A stretch of DNA of 13,048 bases from Stenotrophomonas sp. (GCA_003484865.1 DMZT01000041.1:1-13048), one strand, 5' to 3'. Shown: positions 1 to 9,556, counted from the first letter of the stretch. Translations and numbers: made by a program. The notes: a model not told the origin generated them from the letters alone.

Positions 1-20
1 CGGGCATGGCCCGGCTCTAC
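1..20 (-). repeat. SMAG/REP palindrome with GTAG head, cut by window edge
   Basis: Read on the minus strand the first 20 bases are GTAGAGCCGGGCCATGCCCG. This is a GTAG head followed by a GC-rich arm (GCCGGGC), a short loop and the start of the returning arm, which continues beyond the window. Small palindromes with a GTAG or CTAC terminus are known as SMAG elements in Stenotrophomonas maltophilia, where they sit mainly between genes, often as 3' RNA hairpins. The match to the family is from memory of its general form. The GTAG head and the inverted repeat are directly visible. Confidence 0.65.
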
Positions 21-231
21 CGTTCTGACGGGTTGGCGAAGTGACGCTGTTCGTATTGAATCTTGGCGACTGAGCAATTGATCGACGAAAGCTTGATCGA
101 TTCAGCGAAGGTACGACTTCGCTATGAAGATTGCGCTCCTTACGCGTTTTGACGCGAGAGCCGGTACTGAGTGCGAAACGTCGGTCACGCAACAAATCCG
201 CCTTGATCAACCGCACTTCGCAATCTGTCAA
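21..231. other. Intergenic stretch without a recognisable gene
   Basis: No coding region, tRNA or rRNA is recognisable here. Base composition is less GC-rich than in the neighbouring genes. There is a direct repeat TTGATCGA (about 78-85 and 93-100) and a perfect 7-bp hairpin (AGCGAAG at 104-110, CTTCGCT at 117-123, 6-nt loop). The hairpin sits directly before an ATG at 124 that opens a 46-codon frame ending at the TAG at 262-264. That frame resembles no family I know and runs into the inverted-repeat unit, so I do not call it a gene. The stretch may be decayed sequence or the 3' region of a gene left of the window. Confidence 0.4.
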
Positions 232-421
232 TGCGGAGAGGCGCAGCCCATTTCAGGGCCGTAGTGCGCCACGGATGGCGCACTACGAGCTTACATGGGT
301 GAGGGCGGATCGCTTGCGAGGCACTGCCTCGCATCCGACCGAACGCACAGCCGCCAGCGGCTGGGCCGGGCCGCGGAGCGGGACTTGCAGCGGGCCCAGA
401 AATGGGTTGCGCCTCTCCGCA
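232..421. repeat. 190-bp MITE-like unit with 29-bp terminal inverted repeats
   Basis: The left arm at 232-260 (begins TGCGGAGAGGCGCA, ends GGGCC) is the reverse complement of 393-421 with 27 of 29 positions matching; the two mismatches are at 246/407 and 255/398. Between the arms lie further palindromes: 261-286 (10-bp arms), 315-333 (TGCGAGG/CCTCGCA) and a short AGCCGC/GCGGCT hairpin near 349-362. Nothing inside codes for a protein. Both outer flanks begin with AA (230-231 and 422-423), which could be a 2-bp target duplication but may be chance. The layout fits a non-autonomous inverted-repeat element or an intergenic repeat family. A large structured RNA is the alternative. Confidence 0.55.
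261..286. repeat. Perfect 10-bp palindrome, GTAG...CTAC, REP-like
   Basis: GTAGTGCGCC at 261-270 and GGCGCACTAC at 277-286 are exact reverse complements around the 6-nt loop ACGGAT. The hairpin carries GTAG at one end and CTAC at the other, as SMAG/REP elements do. Unlike the element at the window start it is perfectly symmetric and lies just inside the left arm of the 190-bp inverted-repeat unit. It may therefore be part of that unit rather than an independent REP copy. Confidence 0.5.
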
Positions 422-430
422 AACGCACAG

Positions 431-459
431 AAAACAGAGGCGCTGCTTTCAGCGCTGTT
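431..459 (-). terminator. Probable intrinsic terminator of the RDD gene
   Basis: On the minus strand, about 40 nt past the RDD stop codon, AACAGCGCTG pairs with CAGCG-CTGTT (a 3-nt CCT bulge in the second arm) around an AAAG loop. A TTTT run follows at 434-431. The bulge and short U tract make it weaker than the other terminators in the window. Confidence 0.5.
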
Positions 460-474
460 CTGGAAGGCTTTAGA

Positions 475-506
475 GCGTCAGTGCGTCAGTGCGTCAGCGC
501 GTCAGT
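475..506. repeat. Four tandem copies of an 8-bp repeat, GCGTCAGT
   Basis: Copies lie at 475-482, 483-490, 491-498 (last base C instead of T) and 499-506. The final copy overlaps the stop codon of the RDD gene. Read on the minus strand each unit contains TGAC. Because 8 is not a multiple of 3, successive units put TGA into different frames, so the gene ends in a run that stops translation in every frame. It is a small microsatellite-like tract that could gain or lose copies without altering the protein. Confidence 0.8.
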
Positions 507-978
507 ACTTCGGCAGCCGCACAACCCGCGTCCCGCTGGCCCGGTCATGCCAGGTCAACCGCTGCCGATCCACCAGCGCCCACCAGAACCCCAGGCCGGC
601 CGTCAGCACCGACAGGGACCCCACCGCATACCGCAGCCACAACTGCCTGCGTGTCGGCCCTGTGTCGTCCAGCGACACCACCCGCAACCGCCACGGCCGC
701 ATCCCCAGCGTCTGCCCGCCGCGGCGCCAACTCATCGTCGCGTACAGGCCTGTCACGACCCAGCAGCATGCCCACAACGCCCACTGCCACGCGCTGAACG
801 GGGCGATGTTCTCCCGCGCTGCGTGACCGCTGATCGTGTAGACCGCCACGAACACCGCCCCCAGCAGCATCCACAGCGCCAGGGCGGGGAAGAAGTCGTA
901 CAACAGTGACAACAGCCGCCACAGCAGCAACGATGCAGGGCGATCAGCAGCGGGGGACGACAGCGCGGTATCGGTCAT
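502..978 (-). CDS. RDD-family small integral membrane protein
   Basis: This encodes a 158-residue inner-membrane protein of unknown function from the RDD family. Visible hallmarks are an Arg and an Asp in the first membrane segment (R21 and D28, in the WRLL..LYD context), the stretch GQTLGMRPWRLRVV at 88-101, and a C-terminal HDRASGTRVV at 144-153 matching the typical HD..(A/S)GT.VV ending of the family. Hydrophobic segments lie at about 31-50, 61-81 and 114-136. Some RDD proteins have been linked to ion transport, but nothing here identifies a substrate. I chose the ATG at 978 over those at 990 and further upstream: a TATGCT -10 box lies 7 nt before it, which fits a leaderless message, and no Shine-Dalgarno sequence precedes any candidate. 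The gene diverges from xerD. Confidence 0.85.
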   Translation of the reverse strand: MTDTALSSPAADRPASLLLWRLLSLLYDFFPALALWMLLGAVFVAVYTISGHAARENIAPFSAWQWALWACCWVVTGLYATMSWRRGGQTLGMRPWRLRVVSLDDTGPTRRQLWLRYAVGSLSVLTAGLGFWWALVDRQRLTWHDRASGTRVVRLPKY

Positions 979-1049
979 GACCCGGAGCATACCCGGCCCG
1001 CTGCCCGCGTTCGATGGCCCACGCACGGCCTGCTCCGTATGCTGTGCGC
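979..1049. promoter_or_regulatory. Divergent promoter region with mirrored leaderless -10 boxes
   Basis: TATGCT occurs on the plus strand at 1038-1043, 6 nt before the xerD ATG, and on the minus strand at 991-986, 7 nt before the RDD-gene ATG. They sit within an inverted repeat, AGCATAC at 986-992 and GTATGCT at 1037-1043. A transcription start 7-8 nt past either hexamer would fall on the A of the start codon. The hexamers at -35 distance are weak (TGGCCC at 1015-1020 for xerD, TCGAAC at 1014-1009 for the RDD gene). Neither gene has a recognisable ribosome-binding site, which agrees with leaderless transcripts. Confidence 0.5.
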
Positions 1050-2027
1050 ATGTCCGATGCCACCACCCCCGCACTGCGCCGCCAGCTCATCCAGCACCTG
1101 CCCGAGCTGCGCGACGACGACAACGTCCGCATCCAGCGCTTCCTCGACACGGCCTGGGCCGAACACGGCCTCGCGCGTGCCAGTCTGGACAGCTACCGGC
1201 GCGATCTGGAAGGTCTCGCACGCTGGCGTGATGGCGCGGCCGGGGGGCTGGCCGGTCTCGATCGCGCCGGGCTGTTCGACTACCTGGCCTGGCGCTCCCG
1301 CCATGGCTGGTCGCCGCGCAGCAATGCCCGCCTGCTTTCCGCGCTGCGGGCCTTCTTCGCCGATGCGGTCCGCCGCGGCGAGCGCAGCGATGACCCCAGT
1401 GCGTTGCTCGATCCGCCGAAGCTGCCGCGGCTGCTGCCCAAGGCGCTGGCCGAAAGCCAGATCGATGCGCTGTTGGCCAGTCCGGACATCGAGACGCCAC
1501 TTGGGCTGCGCGACCGCGCCATGCTGGAGTTGATGTATGCCGCGGGCCTGCGCGTCAGCGAACTGGTCAACCTGCCGGCCAATGCCGTGAATCTGCGCCA
1601 AGGTGTGCTGCGCGTGACCGGCAAGGGCAGCAAGGAACGGCTGGTTCCGCTGGGGGAAGAATCCCAGCACTGGCTCGAACGTTATCTGGCCGAATCGCGC
1701 CCGCAGCTCACCGGCAAGCGCAACGTGCCGACGCCACAGGACGGCGCTGTGCCGATGTTTTTGGAGCCCTCCCTGCATCCCTTGAGCCGCCAGCAGTTCT
1801 GGGGGCTGGTGAAGAAGTACGCGGTGCTGGCCGGGATCGACCCCGCCCGGATCAGTCCCCATGGCCTGCGCCACAGCTTCGCCACCCACCTGCTCAACCG
1901 GGGCGCCGATCTGCGCGCCCTGCAGATGCTGCTCGGCCACAGTTCGCTGTCCACCACCCAGATTTACACGCTGGTGGCCCGCGAGCACCTGCAGAAGCTG
2001 CACGCCAAGCACCACCCGCGCGGCTGA
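1050..2027 (+). CDS. xerD: Tyrosine recombinase XerD
   Basis: This is a site-specific recombinase that acts with XerC at dif to resolve chromosome dimers at the division septum, under FtsK control. The protein has 325 residues. The N-terminal core-binding domain spans about 26-115 and the catalytic domain about 130-320. The catalytic residues are all present: R168 (GLRVSEL), K192 ([10 protein letters not shown]), H271 and R274 ([10 protein letters not shown]), H297 ([10 protein letters not shown]) and nucleophile Y306 (TTQIYT). The end, [12 protein letters not shown], closely resembles E. coli XerD, which separates it from XerC. The spacing from K192 to H271 is 7 residues longer than I recall for E. 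coli because of an extra loop near 222-236. I chose the ATG at 1050 because a -10 box sits 6 nt upstream; an in-frame ATG at 1014 would add 12 residues unlike the family. dsbC follows after 104 bp, the same gene order as in E. coli. Confidence 0.95.
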   Translation: MSDATTPALRRQLIQHLPELRDDDNVRIQRFLDTAWAEHGLARASLDSYRRDLEGLARWRDGAAGGLAGLDRAGLFDYLAWRSRHGWSPRSNARLLSALRAFFADAVRRGERSDDPSALLDPPKLPRLLPKALAESQIDALLASPDIETPLGLRDRAMLELMYAAGLRVSELVNLPANAVNLRQGVLRVTGKGSKERLVPLGEESQHWLERYLAESRPQLTGKRNVPTPQDGAVPMFLEPSLHPLSRQQFWGLVKKYAVLAGIDPARISPHGLRHSFATHLLNRGADLRALQMLLGHSSLSTTQIYTLVAREHLQKLHAKHHPRG

Positions 2028-2070
2028 GGCGGGGCCAAACGCAGCCGCGCCTCACCGTTCCACTGCGGTC

Positions 2071-2092
2071 CAGCTGCGTGAGCAGGCAGCTG
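2071..2092. other. Hairpin between xerD and dsbC
   Basis: CAGCTGC at 2071-2077 and GCAGCTG at 2086-2092 are exact reverse complements around an 8-nt loop. No T run follows, so it is not an evident terminator, and xerD and dsbC could be co-transcribed through it. It might serve as an RNA stability element or a protein site; its role is unknown. I see no convincing dsbC promoter in the 104-bp gap. Confidence 0.4.
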
Positions 2093-2131
2093 TGCGAGAA
2101 TCCAGCCTGACCTCTTACACCGGAATGCTCG

Positions 2132-2911
2132 ATGCTCCGTGTTGCCATTGCGGCGCTCTTCGGCGCGCTCAGCCTGTCTGCCTGCGCGCAGCAACCGTCC
2201 GCTCCGGCGGCCAAGACCACTGCCGCCACCCCGGCCGCTGCCGGTGATGCCGACCAGCGCGTGCGCACCGCGCTGCAGCAGCTGGACCCCACCTTCAAGC
2301 CTGATTTCATCGGGGCCGCGCCGTTTGCCGGTTTCCGCGAGGTGCTGGTCGGTGGCCAGGTGCTGTACGTCTCTGATGACGGCCGCTACCTGATGCAGTC
2401 CCAGCCGTACGACATCCAGAACAAGGCGCCGGTCAGCAGCCAGGGCCTGCTCAGCTACCGCCGCAAGCTGCTCGATGGCGTGCCGCACAACGAGCGCATC
2501 GTGTTTGCCGCGCCGAATGCCAAGTACACCGTCAGCGTCTTCACCGACATCGAGTGCGGCTACTGCCGCAAGCTGCACCAGGACATCGCCGAGCTCAACC
2601 GCAACGGCATCACCGTGGAATACCTGGCCTTCCCGCGCATGGGCCTGGGCAGCCAGGACTACACCGACATGATCTCGGTCTGGTGCGCTGCCGACCGCAA
2701 GCAGGCCCTGACCGCCGCCAAGACCGGCAAGGCCGTCACCCCGAAGAACTGCACCAATCCGGTGGCCATGCAGTACAAGCTCGGCCAGCAGATGGGCGTC
2801 AACGGCACCCCGGCGATCTTCGCCGCCGATGGCACCCAGCTCGGTGGCTACCTGCCGCCGGCGCAGCTCAAGGCCGCGCTGGAGCGCGTCTCGGCAGGCG
2901 GCAGCCGCTGA
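2132..2911 (+). CDS. dsbC: Thiol:disulfide interchange protein DsbC, probable lipoprotein
   Basis: This is a periplasmic disulfide isomerase that reshuffles wrong disulfides in exported proteins; in the known pathway DsbD keeps it reduced. The protein has 259 residues: a signal peptide, a low-complexity Ala/Pro/Thr linker (21-40), an N-terminal dimerisation domain (about 42-110) and a thioredoxin-fold domain (about 130-255). The active site is C142-G-Y-C145, with the cis-proline loop T226-P227 (GVNGTPAIF) and a second cysteine pair C185/C207 that matches the structural disulfide of DsbC. The signal ends in L-S-A-C18, a good lipobox, with Ala at +2, so the protein may be lipid-anchored; cleavage after A19 by signal peptidase I is the alternative. 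CCGGA at 2119-2123 is a moderate ribosome-binding site 8 nt before the ATG. The gene lies behind xerD and ends at a strong terminator. Confidence 0.93.
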   Translation: MLRVAIAALFGALSLSACAQQPSAPAAKTTAATPAAAGDADQRVRTALQQLDPTFKPDFIGAAPFAGFREVLVGGQVLYVSDDGRYLMQSQPYDIQNKAPVSSQGLLSYRRKLLDGVPHNERIVFAAPNAKYTVSVFTDIECGYCRKLHQDIAELNRNGITVEYLAFPRMGLGSQDYTDMISVWCAADRKQALTAAKTGKAVTPKNCTNPVAMQYKLGQQMGVNGTPAIFAADGTQLGGYLPPAQLKAALERVSAGGSR

Positions 2912-2917
2912 AGACAG

Positions 2918-2944
2918 AACGCCCCGGCCAGGCCGGGGCGTTTT
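2918..2944. terminator. Strong bidirectional terminator between dsbC and chiA
   Basis: AACGCCCCGGC (2918-2928) pairs perfectly with GCCGGGGCGTT (2932-2942), followed by TTTT and a T-rich stretch on the plus strand. This closes dsbC 6 nt after its stop. On the minus strand the same hairpin lies about 70 nt past the chiA stop and can serve that convergent gene too, though the T tract on that side (CTGTCTT) is weaker. Confidence 0.85.
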
Positions 2945-3010
2945 CGTTGTTGCGATCAACGCGACGCGTCCCTGCGGGATCAGCGAGGCAGCGCCCCGTG
3001 TCAGGCGGGC

Positions 3011-5119
<2,109 letters not shown>

Positions 5120-5141
5120 GGTCGGTCTCCGATCAGGTGGG

Positions 5142-5168
5142 CGCATGCCGCCGGGATGGCGGCATGCG
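5142..5168 (-). promoter_or_regulatory. Perfect 11-bp hairpin in the chiA 5' leader
   Basis: CGCATGCCGCC at 5142-5152 and GGCGGCATGCG at 5158-5168 are exact reverse complements with a 5-nt loop. In the chiA transcript the stem ends 22 nt before the ATG, leaving the GGAG ribosome-binding site single-stranded. No U run follows, so it is unlikely to be a simple terminator. It also buries an upstream in-frame ATG (5146-5144), which favours the start at 5119. Possible roles are stabilising the mRNA 5' end or acting as a protein-binding site. Confidence 0.6.
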
Positions 5169-5247
5169 TGCAGCAGGTCCGGGCGCCGGTGAGAGAGGCC
5201 GGCAACGACATGGGGGACGGACAGCACCGGGCGCTGGGGCCAGGTGG

Positions 5248-5261
5248 TGATAACGTTGTCA
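5248..5261. promoter_or_regulatory. Candidate LacI-family operator upstream of chiA
   Basis: TGATAACGTTGTCA is a 14-bp palindrome centred on CG with a single mismatched pair, the form typical of LacI/GalR-family operators. It lies about 130 bp upstream of the chiA start and 110 bp upstream of the purL -10 box, so it more likely serves chiA. In Xanthomonas, LacI-type regulators such as NagQ control N-acetylglucosamine use. A chitin-sugar regulator is therefore plausible, but that link is an inference. I could not assign a clear chiA -35/-10 pair; TTGCGC on the minus strand just upstream is the best -35 candidate. Confidence 0.55.
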
Positions 5262-5370
5262 TGTAATCCCGGCGCAATCCGTGAACCAGCGCATGGTTCG
5301 GGTGTGAACGCACCTTGCCGCCTCCCAGGCAGGCCGATCCCCAGGGCCGGGCCGCGGCGGCCGACTTGGG

Positions 5371-5376
5371 TACAAT
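5371..5376 (+). promoter_or_regulatory. purL -10 box
   Basis: TACAAT matches the sigma-70 -10 consensus at 5 of 6 positions and lies 34 nt before the purL ATG, giving a predicted start near 5383 and a leader of about 28 nt. No good -35 hexamer is visible at 16-18 nt spacing in the GC-rich sequence upstream. No purine-repressor palindrome of the E. coli PurR type is visible. Confidence 0.55.
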
Positions 5377-5410
5377 AGTGGGCCCCGTTCCCAACCACGG
5401 TTCCCCGGAC

Positions 5411-8400
5411 ATGATGGTCCTCGAGGGCGCATCCGCCCTTTCGCCGTTCCGCCGCGAACGTCTTGAATCCCGCCTGCAGTCCCTGGCCGCCGATCTGCGC
5501 ATCACCGGTGCCTGGCATGTCTACTTCATCCAGACCGAGGGCGATGCGGCCCCGGACCCGGTGATCCTGAGCCGGATCCTGGAGGCCCAGCCGACCCTGG
5601 CCGGGCGTGAGGGCGGGGCGGTATCGCGCTTCGTGGTGCCGCGATTGGGCACGCTGTCGCCGTGGTCGAGCAAGGCCACCGAGCTGGTCCGCGGTGCCGG
5701 GCAACCGATCCGCCGGGTCGAACGTGGCCTGCGCATCGATCTGGCCGGCTGGCCGGCCGACGCGGCCGCGCAGGAAGCGGTGATCCGCGCGCTGCACGAC
5801 CCGATGACCCAGTCCGTGCTGGCCGAGACCGCGCAGGCGCAGGCGCTGTTCAGCGCCCCGGCGCGCGGTGAGCTGGAACGGATCGCCCTGGAGGATCTGG
5901 AGGCAGCCAATAGCCGCCTCGGCCTGGCCATGGCCCAGGACGAGATCGACTACCTGCGCCAGCGCTTCGGCGAACTGGGCCGCAAGCCGTCGGACGTGGA
6001 ACTGATGATGTTCGCGCAGGCCAACTCCGAGCACTGCCGCCACAAGATCTTCAATGCCAGCTGGACCATCGACGGTGCCGACCAGTCGCTCTCGCTGTTC
6101 CGCATGATCAAGAACACCCACCAGCAGACCCCGCAGCACACGTTGAGCGCCTACAGCGACAACGCCGCGGTGGTCGCCGGTTTCCCGGCCGCGCGCTATC
6201 GCCCGGACCCGGCCACCGGTCAGTACCGCAGCGAAGCCGTGGTCGATTCGGCGTTCTGCATCAAGGTGGAAACGCATAACCACCCGACCGCGATCGCCCC
6301 GTTCCCGGGTGCGGCCACCGGTGCCGGCGGTGAAATCCGCGATGAGGGTGCGACCGGGCGCGGCGGCAAGCCGAAGGCCGGCCTGACCGGTTTCTCGGTC
6401 TCGCACCTGCGCATCCCGACCCTGCCGCAGCCGTGGGAGGCCCCGCGCGCGCTGAACCCGCGCATGGCGCCGGCGCTGGACATCATGCTGGACGGCCCGC
6501 TCGGCGGCGCCGCGTTCAACAACGAGTTCGGCCGCCCGAACCTGCTTGGCTACTTCCGCAGCTTCGAACTGCCCGAAGGCGAGGGCCTGACCCGCGCCTA
6601 CGACAAGCCGATCATGCTGGCCGGTGGCCTCGGCGCGATCGACCAGAACCAGGTCGAGAAGCTGCGCCTGCAGCCCGGCGACGCCGTCATCGTGCTGGGT
6701 GGCCCGGCGATGCTGATCGGTCTGGGCGGCGGCGCCGCCAGCTCGGTGGCCTCCGGTGAAAGCGCCGAAGACCTCGATTTCGCCAGCGTGCAGCGCGACA
6801 ACCCGGAAATGGAGCGTCGTTGCCAGGAAGTGATCGACCGCTGCGTCGCGCTCGGCCTGGACAACCCGATCCGCTGGTTCCATGACGTGGGCGCCGGTGG
6901 CCTGTCCAACGCGATTCCCGAGTTGCTGCATGACTCCGGCGTGGGCGGTGTGATCGATCTGGGCAAGGTGCCCGCCGATGACCCGTCGCTGTCGCCGATG
7001 CAGTTGTGGTGCAACGAATCGCAGGAACGCTACGTGCTCGGTGTGCCGCAGGCGCGCCTGGCCGAGTTCGCCGCGCTGTGCGCGCGCGAACGTTGCCCGT
7101 TCGCCGCCGTTGGCGTCGCAACCGCTGAAGAGCGGCTCGTCGTGGCGTACGGCGCTACCGTGGGCAATACCCCGGTGGATGCCCCGATCGATCTGCCGAT
7201 GGACGTGCTGTTCGGCAAGGCGCCGAAGATGCACCGCGACACCGTGCACCCGTCGGCGCCGCGCTGGCCGGCGCTGAAGACCGCGGGGCTGGACCTGCAC
7301 GAAGCGGGTCTGCGCGTGCTGGCCCATCCCTCGGTGGCCTCGAAGAACTTCCTGGTCACCATCGGTGACCGCAGCGTCGGTGGCCTGACCGCACGCGAAC
7401 AGATGATCGGCCCGTGGCAGCTGCCGCTGGCCAACGTCGCCATCACCTTGGCCGGTTTCGACACCGTGGCCGGCGAAGCGATGTCGATCGGCGAGCGCAC
7501 CCCGCTGGCGCTGCTGGATGCGGCCGCGTCGGCGCGCATGGCGGTCGGTGAAGCGATCACCAACCTGTGTGCGGCGCCGGTGGATGCACTGGAAACGGTG
7601 AAGCTGTCGGCCAACTGGATGGCCGCGGCTGGCCATCACGGTGAAGACGCGCTGCTGTATGACGCGGTGCGTGCGGTCGGCATGGAGCTGTGCCCGCAGC
7701 TGGACCTGAGCATTCCGGTCGGCAAGGACTCGCTCTCCATGCAGGCGCAGTGGCAGGACAACGGCCAGGCGCACAAGTCGGTGTCGCCGGTGTCGCTGGT
7801 GATCTCGGCGTTCGCGCCGGTTGCCGATGCGACCGGCCAGCTGACCCCGCTGCTGGACCGTGACGCCGACAGCGAGCTGTGGCTGATCGGCCTGGGCGCC
7901 GGCAAGCAGCGTCTGGGCGGCTCGATCCTGGCCCAGGTGCACGCCGACCATTCCGCGCTGCCGGCCTTCGCCGGTGCCGTGCCGGATCTGGACGATGCAC
8001 AGCGCCTGCGCGCGTTCTTCGAACTGATCCGCGATGCGCGCCAGGCCGGCCTGCTGTTGGCGTACCACGACCGCAGCGATGGCGGTGCGTTCGCCGCGCT
8101 GTGCGAGATGGCCTTCGCCTCGCGCCTGGGCCTGGACATCACCCTGGATGCCTGGGGCGATGATCCGTTCCGCAGCCTGTTCAATGAAGAGCTGGGTGCG
8201 GTGGTGCAGATCGCCAAGGAAGACCGCGCCGCGTTTGCTGATCTGGTCGAACGCCATGCACTGACCGAATGCGCGCAGCGCATCGCGCGTCCGACCACCG
8301 CCCCGGTGGTGCGTGTCTCGCTGCAGGGCGAAAGCCTGGTCGAGTGGCGCTGGGAAGCGCTGTTCGATGCCTGGTGGTCGGTCACCCACGCCATGCAGAA

Positions 8401-9295
8401 GCTGCGCGACAACCCGGATAACGCCGACCAGGAGCGTGCGATCGCGCGCAACTTCAACGCGCCGGGCCTGAAGCCCAAGCTGACCTTCGATATCAACGAA
8501 GATGTGGCGTCGCCTTTCATCAACACCGGCGCACGTCCTCGCGTGGCGGTGCTGCGCGAGCAGGGCGTCAACGGCCAGATTGAAATGGCGAACGTCTTCG
8601 AACGTGCCGGCTTCAGTTCGTTCGACGTGCATATGAGCGATCTGATCGAAGGCCGTGTTGCACTGTCCGATTTCACCGGTCTGGTGGCCTGTGGTGGCTT
8701 CAGCTACGGCGACGTGCTCGGTGCCGGCCGCGGCTGGGCCACCTCGGTGCTGGAGCGCGGCGCGCTGCGCGATGCCTTCGCGGCTTTCTTCGCCCGCGAG
8801 GACAGCTTCGCGCTGGGCGTGTGCAACGGCTGCCAGATGATGAGCCAGCTGAAGGACATCATCCCCGGTGCCGAGCACTGGCCGCAGTTCCGTCGCAACC
8901 GCAGCGAGCAGTTCGAAGCGCGCACCGCGTTGCTGGAAGTGGTGGAATCGCCGTCGATCCTGCTGCGTGGCATGGCCGGTTCACGCCTGCCGGTCGCGGT
9001 GGCGCATGGCGAAGGCCAGGCGGTGTTCGCCAACGCAATCGACCAGGCCGCGGCGCGCGTGTCGCTGCGTTACATCGATGGCGATGGCAACGTGGCCACC
9101 CAGTACCCGCTGAATCCGAACGGCTCGCCGGACGGTATCACCGGCCTGACCACCACCGATGGCCGCACCACGATCATGATGCCGCACCCGGAACGCACCC
9201 CGCGTGCGATCAACCACAGCTGGCATCCGGAGGACTGGAACGGTGATTCACCGTGGCTGCGGATGTTCCGCAACGCAAGAGTATGGTGCGGCTGA
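5411..9295 (+). CDS. purL: Phosphoribosylformylglycinamidine synthase (FGAM synthase), large single-chain form
   Basis: This catalyses the fourth step of de novo purine synthesis in the cytoplasm: FGAR + glutamine + ATP to FGAM + glutamate + ADP + phosphate. At 1294 residues it has the full length of the fused proteobacterial enzyme. The PurS-like N-terminal domain lies at about 1-140 (SPWSSKAT near 88), a helical linker at about 170-220 containing SEHCRHK (from S206), and two AIRS-type synthetase halves at about 225-590 and 640-980 (glycine-rich [17 protein letters not shown] from about 302). The class I glutaminase domain spans about 1042-1294. The glutaminase triad is complete: C1138 in GVCNGCQ, H1259 and E1261 in MPHPER. 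The start is ATG-ATG at 5411, matching the MM start of E. coli PurL. An in-frame extension to 5315 would pass through the promoter. The ribosome-binding site is weak. A strong terminator follows. Confidence 0.97.
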   Translation: MMVLEGASALSPFRRERLESRLQSLAADLRITGAWHVYFIQTEGDAAPDPVILSRILEAQPTLAGREGGAVSRFVVPRLGTLSPWSSKATELVRGAGQPIRRVERGLRIDLAGWPADAAAQEAVIRALHDPMTQSVLAETAQAQALFSAPARGELERIALEDLEAANSRLGLAMAQDEIDYLRQRFGELGRKPSDVELMMFAQANSEHCRHKIFNASWTIDGADQSLSLFRMIKNTHQQTPQHTLSAYSDNAAVVAGFPAARYRPDPATGQYRSEAVVDSAFCIKVETHNHPTAIAPFPGAATGAGGEIRDEGATGRGGKPKAGLTGFSVSHLRIPTLPQPWEAPRALNPRMAPALDIMLDGPLGGAAFNNEFGRPNLLGYFRSFELPEGEGLTRAYDKPIMLAGGLGAIDQNQVEKLRLQPGDAVIVLGGPAMLIGLGGGAASSVASGESAEDLDFASVQRDNPEMERRCQEVIDRCVALGLDNPIRWFHDVGAGGLSNAIPELLHDSGVGGVIDLGKVPADDPSLSPMQLWCNESQERYVLGVPQARLAEFAALCARERCPFAAVGVATAEERLVVAYGATVGNTPVDAPIDLPMDVLFGKAPKMHRDTVHPSAPRWPALKTAGLDLHEAGLRVLAHPSVASKNFLVTIGDRSVGGLTAREQMIGPWQLPLANVAITLAGFDTVAGEAMSIGERTPLALLDAAASARMAVGEAITNLCAAPVDALETVKLSANWMAAAGHHGEDALLYDAVRAVGMELCPQLDLSIPVGKDSLSMQAQWQDNGQAHKSVSPVSLVISAFAPVADATGQLTPLLDRDADSELWLIGLGAGKQRLGGSILAQVHADHSALPAFAGAVPDLDDAQRLRAFFELIRDARQAGLLLAYHDRSDGGAFAALCEMAFASRLGLDITLDAWGDDPFRSLFNEELGAVVQIAKEDRAAFADLVERHALTECAQRIARPTTAPVVRVSLQGESLVEWRWEALFDAWWSVTHAMQKLRDNPDNADQERAIARNFNAPGLKPKLTFDINEDVASPFINTGARPRVAVLREQGVNGQIEMANVFERAGFSSFDVHMSDLIEGRVALSDFTGLVACGGFSYGDVLGAGRGWATSVLERGALRDAFAAFFAREDSFALGVCNGCQMMSQLKDIIPGAEHWPQFRRNRSEQFEARTALLEVVESPSILLRGMAGSRLPVAVAHGEGQAVFANAIDQAAARVSLRYIDGDGNVATQYPLNPNGSPDGITGLTTTDGRTTIMMPHPERTPRAINHSWHPEDWNGDSPWLRMFRNARVWCG

Positions 9296-9340
9296 TACTG
9301 CGCAACGCATCAAAATCGATGCAGTGAAAATCGCGTGAAG

Positions 9341-9371
9341 AAACCGCCGGCCTGTCCGGCGGTTTTCTTTT
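9341..9371 (+). terminator. Intrinsic terminator of purL
   Basis: AAACCGCCGG (9341-9350) and CCGGCGGTTT (9356-9365) form a perfect 10-bp stem with a 5-nt loop. A T-rich tail (TTTTCTTTT) follows. It begins 45 nt after the purL stop. Confidence 0.92.
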
Positions 9372-9516
9372 ATGCGGTGCACAAACTCATCGGGAGCAAT
9401 GAGTTACACGGCGTTACAACGTGAAAATCCGTTATATCGTTTGCTCACATGCAGCTAACAAAAATGCGCAATAACGCGGCGTTTTTGTGACGCGCGACAC
9501 GGTCATATCAAAATCA
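9372..9516. other. AT-richer palindromic spacer upstream of the adhesin promoter
   Basis: No gene is visible. The sequence is clearly less GC-rich than its surroundings. It contains a perfect 7-bp inverted repeat, AACTCAT at 9384-9390 and ATGAGTT at 9399-9405 with an 8-nt spacer, and the larger hairpin at 9458-9488 listed separately. The spacing and AT content suggest regulatory sequence for the adhesin gene, perhaps repressor or activator sites, but I recognise no known operator. Confidence 0.45.
9458..9488. terminator. Hairpin with A-run and T-run arms, possible bidirectional terminator
   Basis: ACAAAAA (9458-9464) pairs with TTTTTGT (9482-9488). The stem continues inward through a T-G wobble, GC pairs and one bulged G to an ATAA-type loop near 9470-9475. 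A-run plus T-run flanks allow function on either strand. It could be a backup terminator insulating the adhesin promoter from purL, or an operator-like element. Confidence 0.4.
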
Positions 9517-9556
9517 ACGTCAAAGTCTTGACGTCATTGAAACTGTACGTTAACAC
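9517..9556 (+). promoter_or_regulatory. Adhesin promoter candidate overlapped by a perfect palindrome
   Basis: ACGTCAA (9517-9523) and TTGACGT (9528-9534) are exact reverse complements with a 4-nt spacer. The right arm contains TTGACG (9528-9533), a 5/6 match to the -35 consensus. TAACAC at 9551-9556 follows at 17-nt spacing as a weak -10 box. A protein bound to the palindrome would cover the -35 region. A start near 9563 would give a leader of about 180 nt. Confidence 0.45.

Noticed and set aside
3..44. Possible C-terminal end of a plus-strand gene (frame stopping at 42-44)
   Set aside because: Only 13 codons are visible and they overlap the SMAG palindrome, so coding cannot be supported.
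124..264. 46-codon frame with an upstream GAAGG and hairpin
   Set aside because: No family resemblance. It ends inside the inverted-repeat unit, and the GAAGG is 12 nt from the ATG and buried in a hairpin arm.
1014..1049. Upstream in-frame ATG for xerD
   Set aside because: It would add 12 residues not typical of XerD and would place the start upstream of the -10 box.
5315..5410. In-frame N-terminal extension of purL
   Set aside because: It runs through the likely promoter, and E. coli PurL begins with the MM now found at 5411.
5120..8878. Very long open frame on the minus strand, continuous with the chitinase and antisense to purL
   Set aside because: purL on the plus strand has full family length and catalytic residues. 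The antisense extension has Arg/His/Gln-rich composition typical of a shadow frame, and the chitinase has its own signal peptide and ribosome-binding site at 5119.
9433..9438. TATATC as a second promoter -10 box
   Set aside because: No -35 hexamer at an acceptable distance; TTACAA is only 13 nt upstream.
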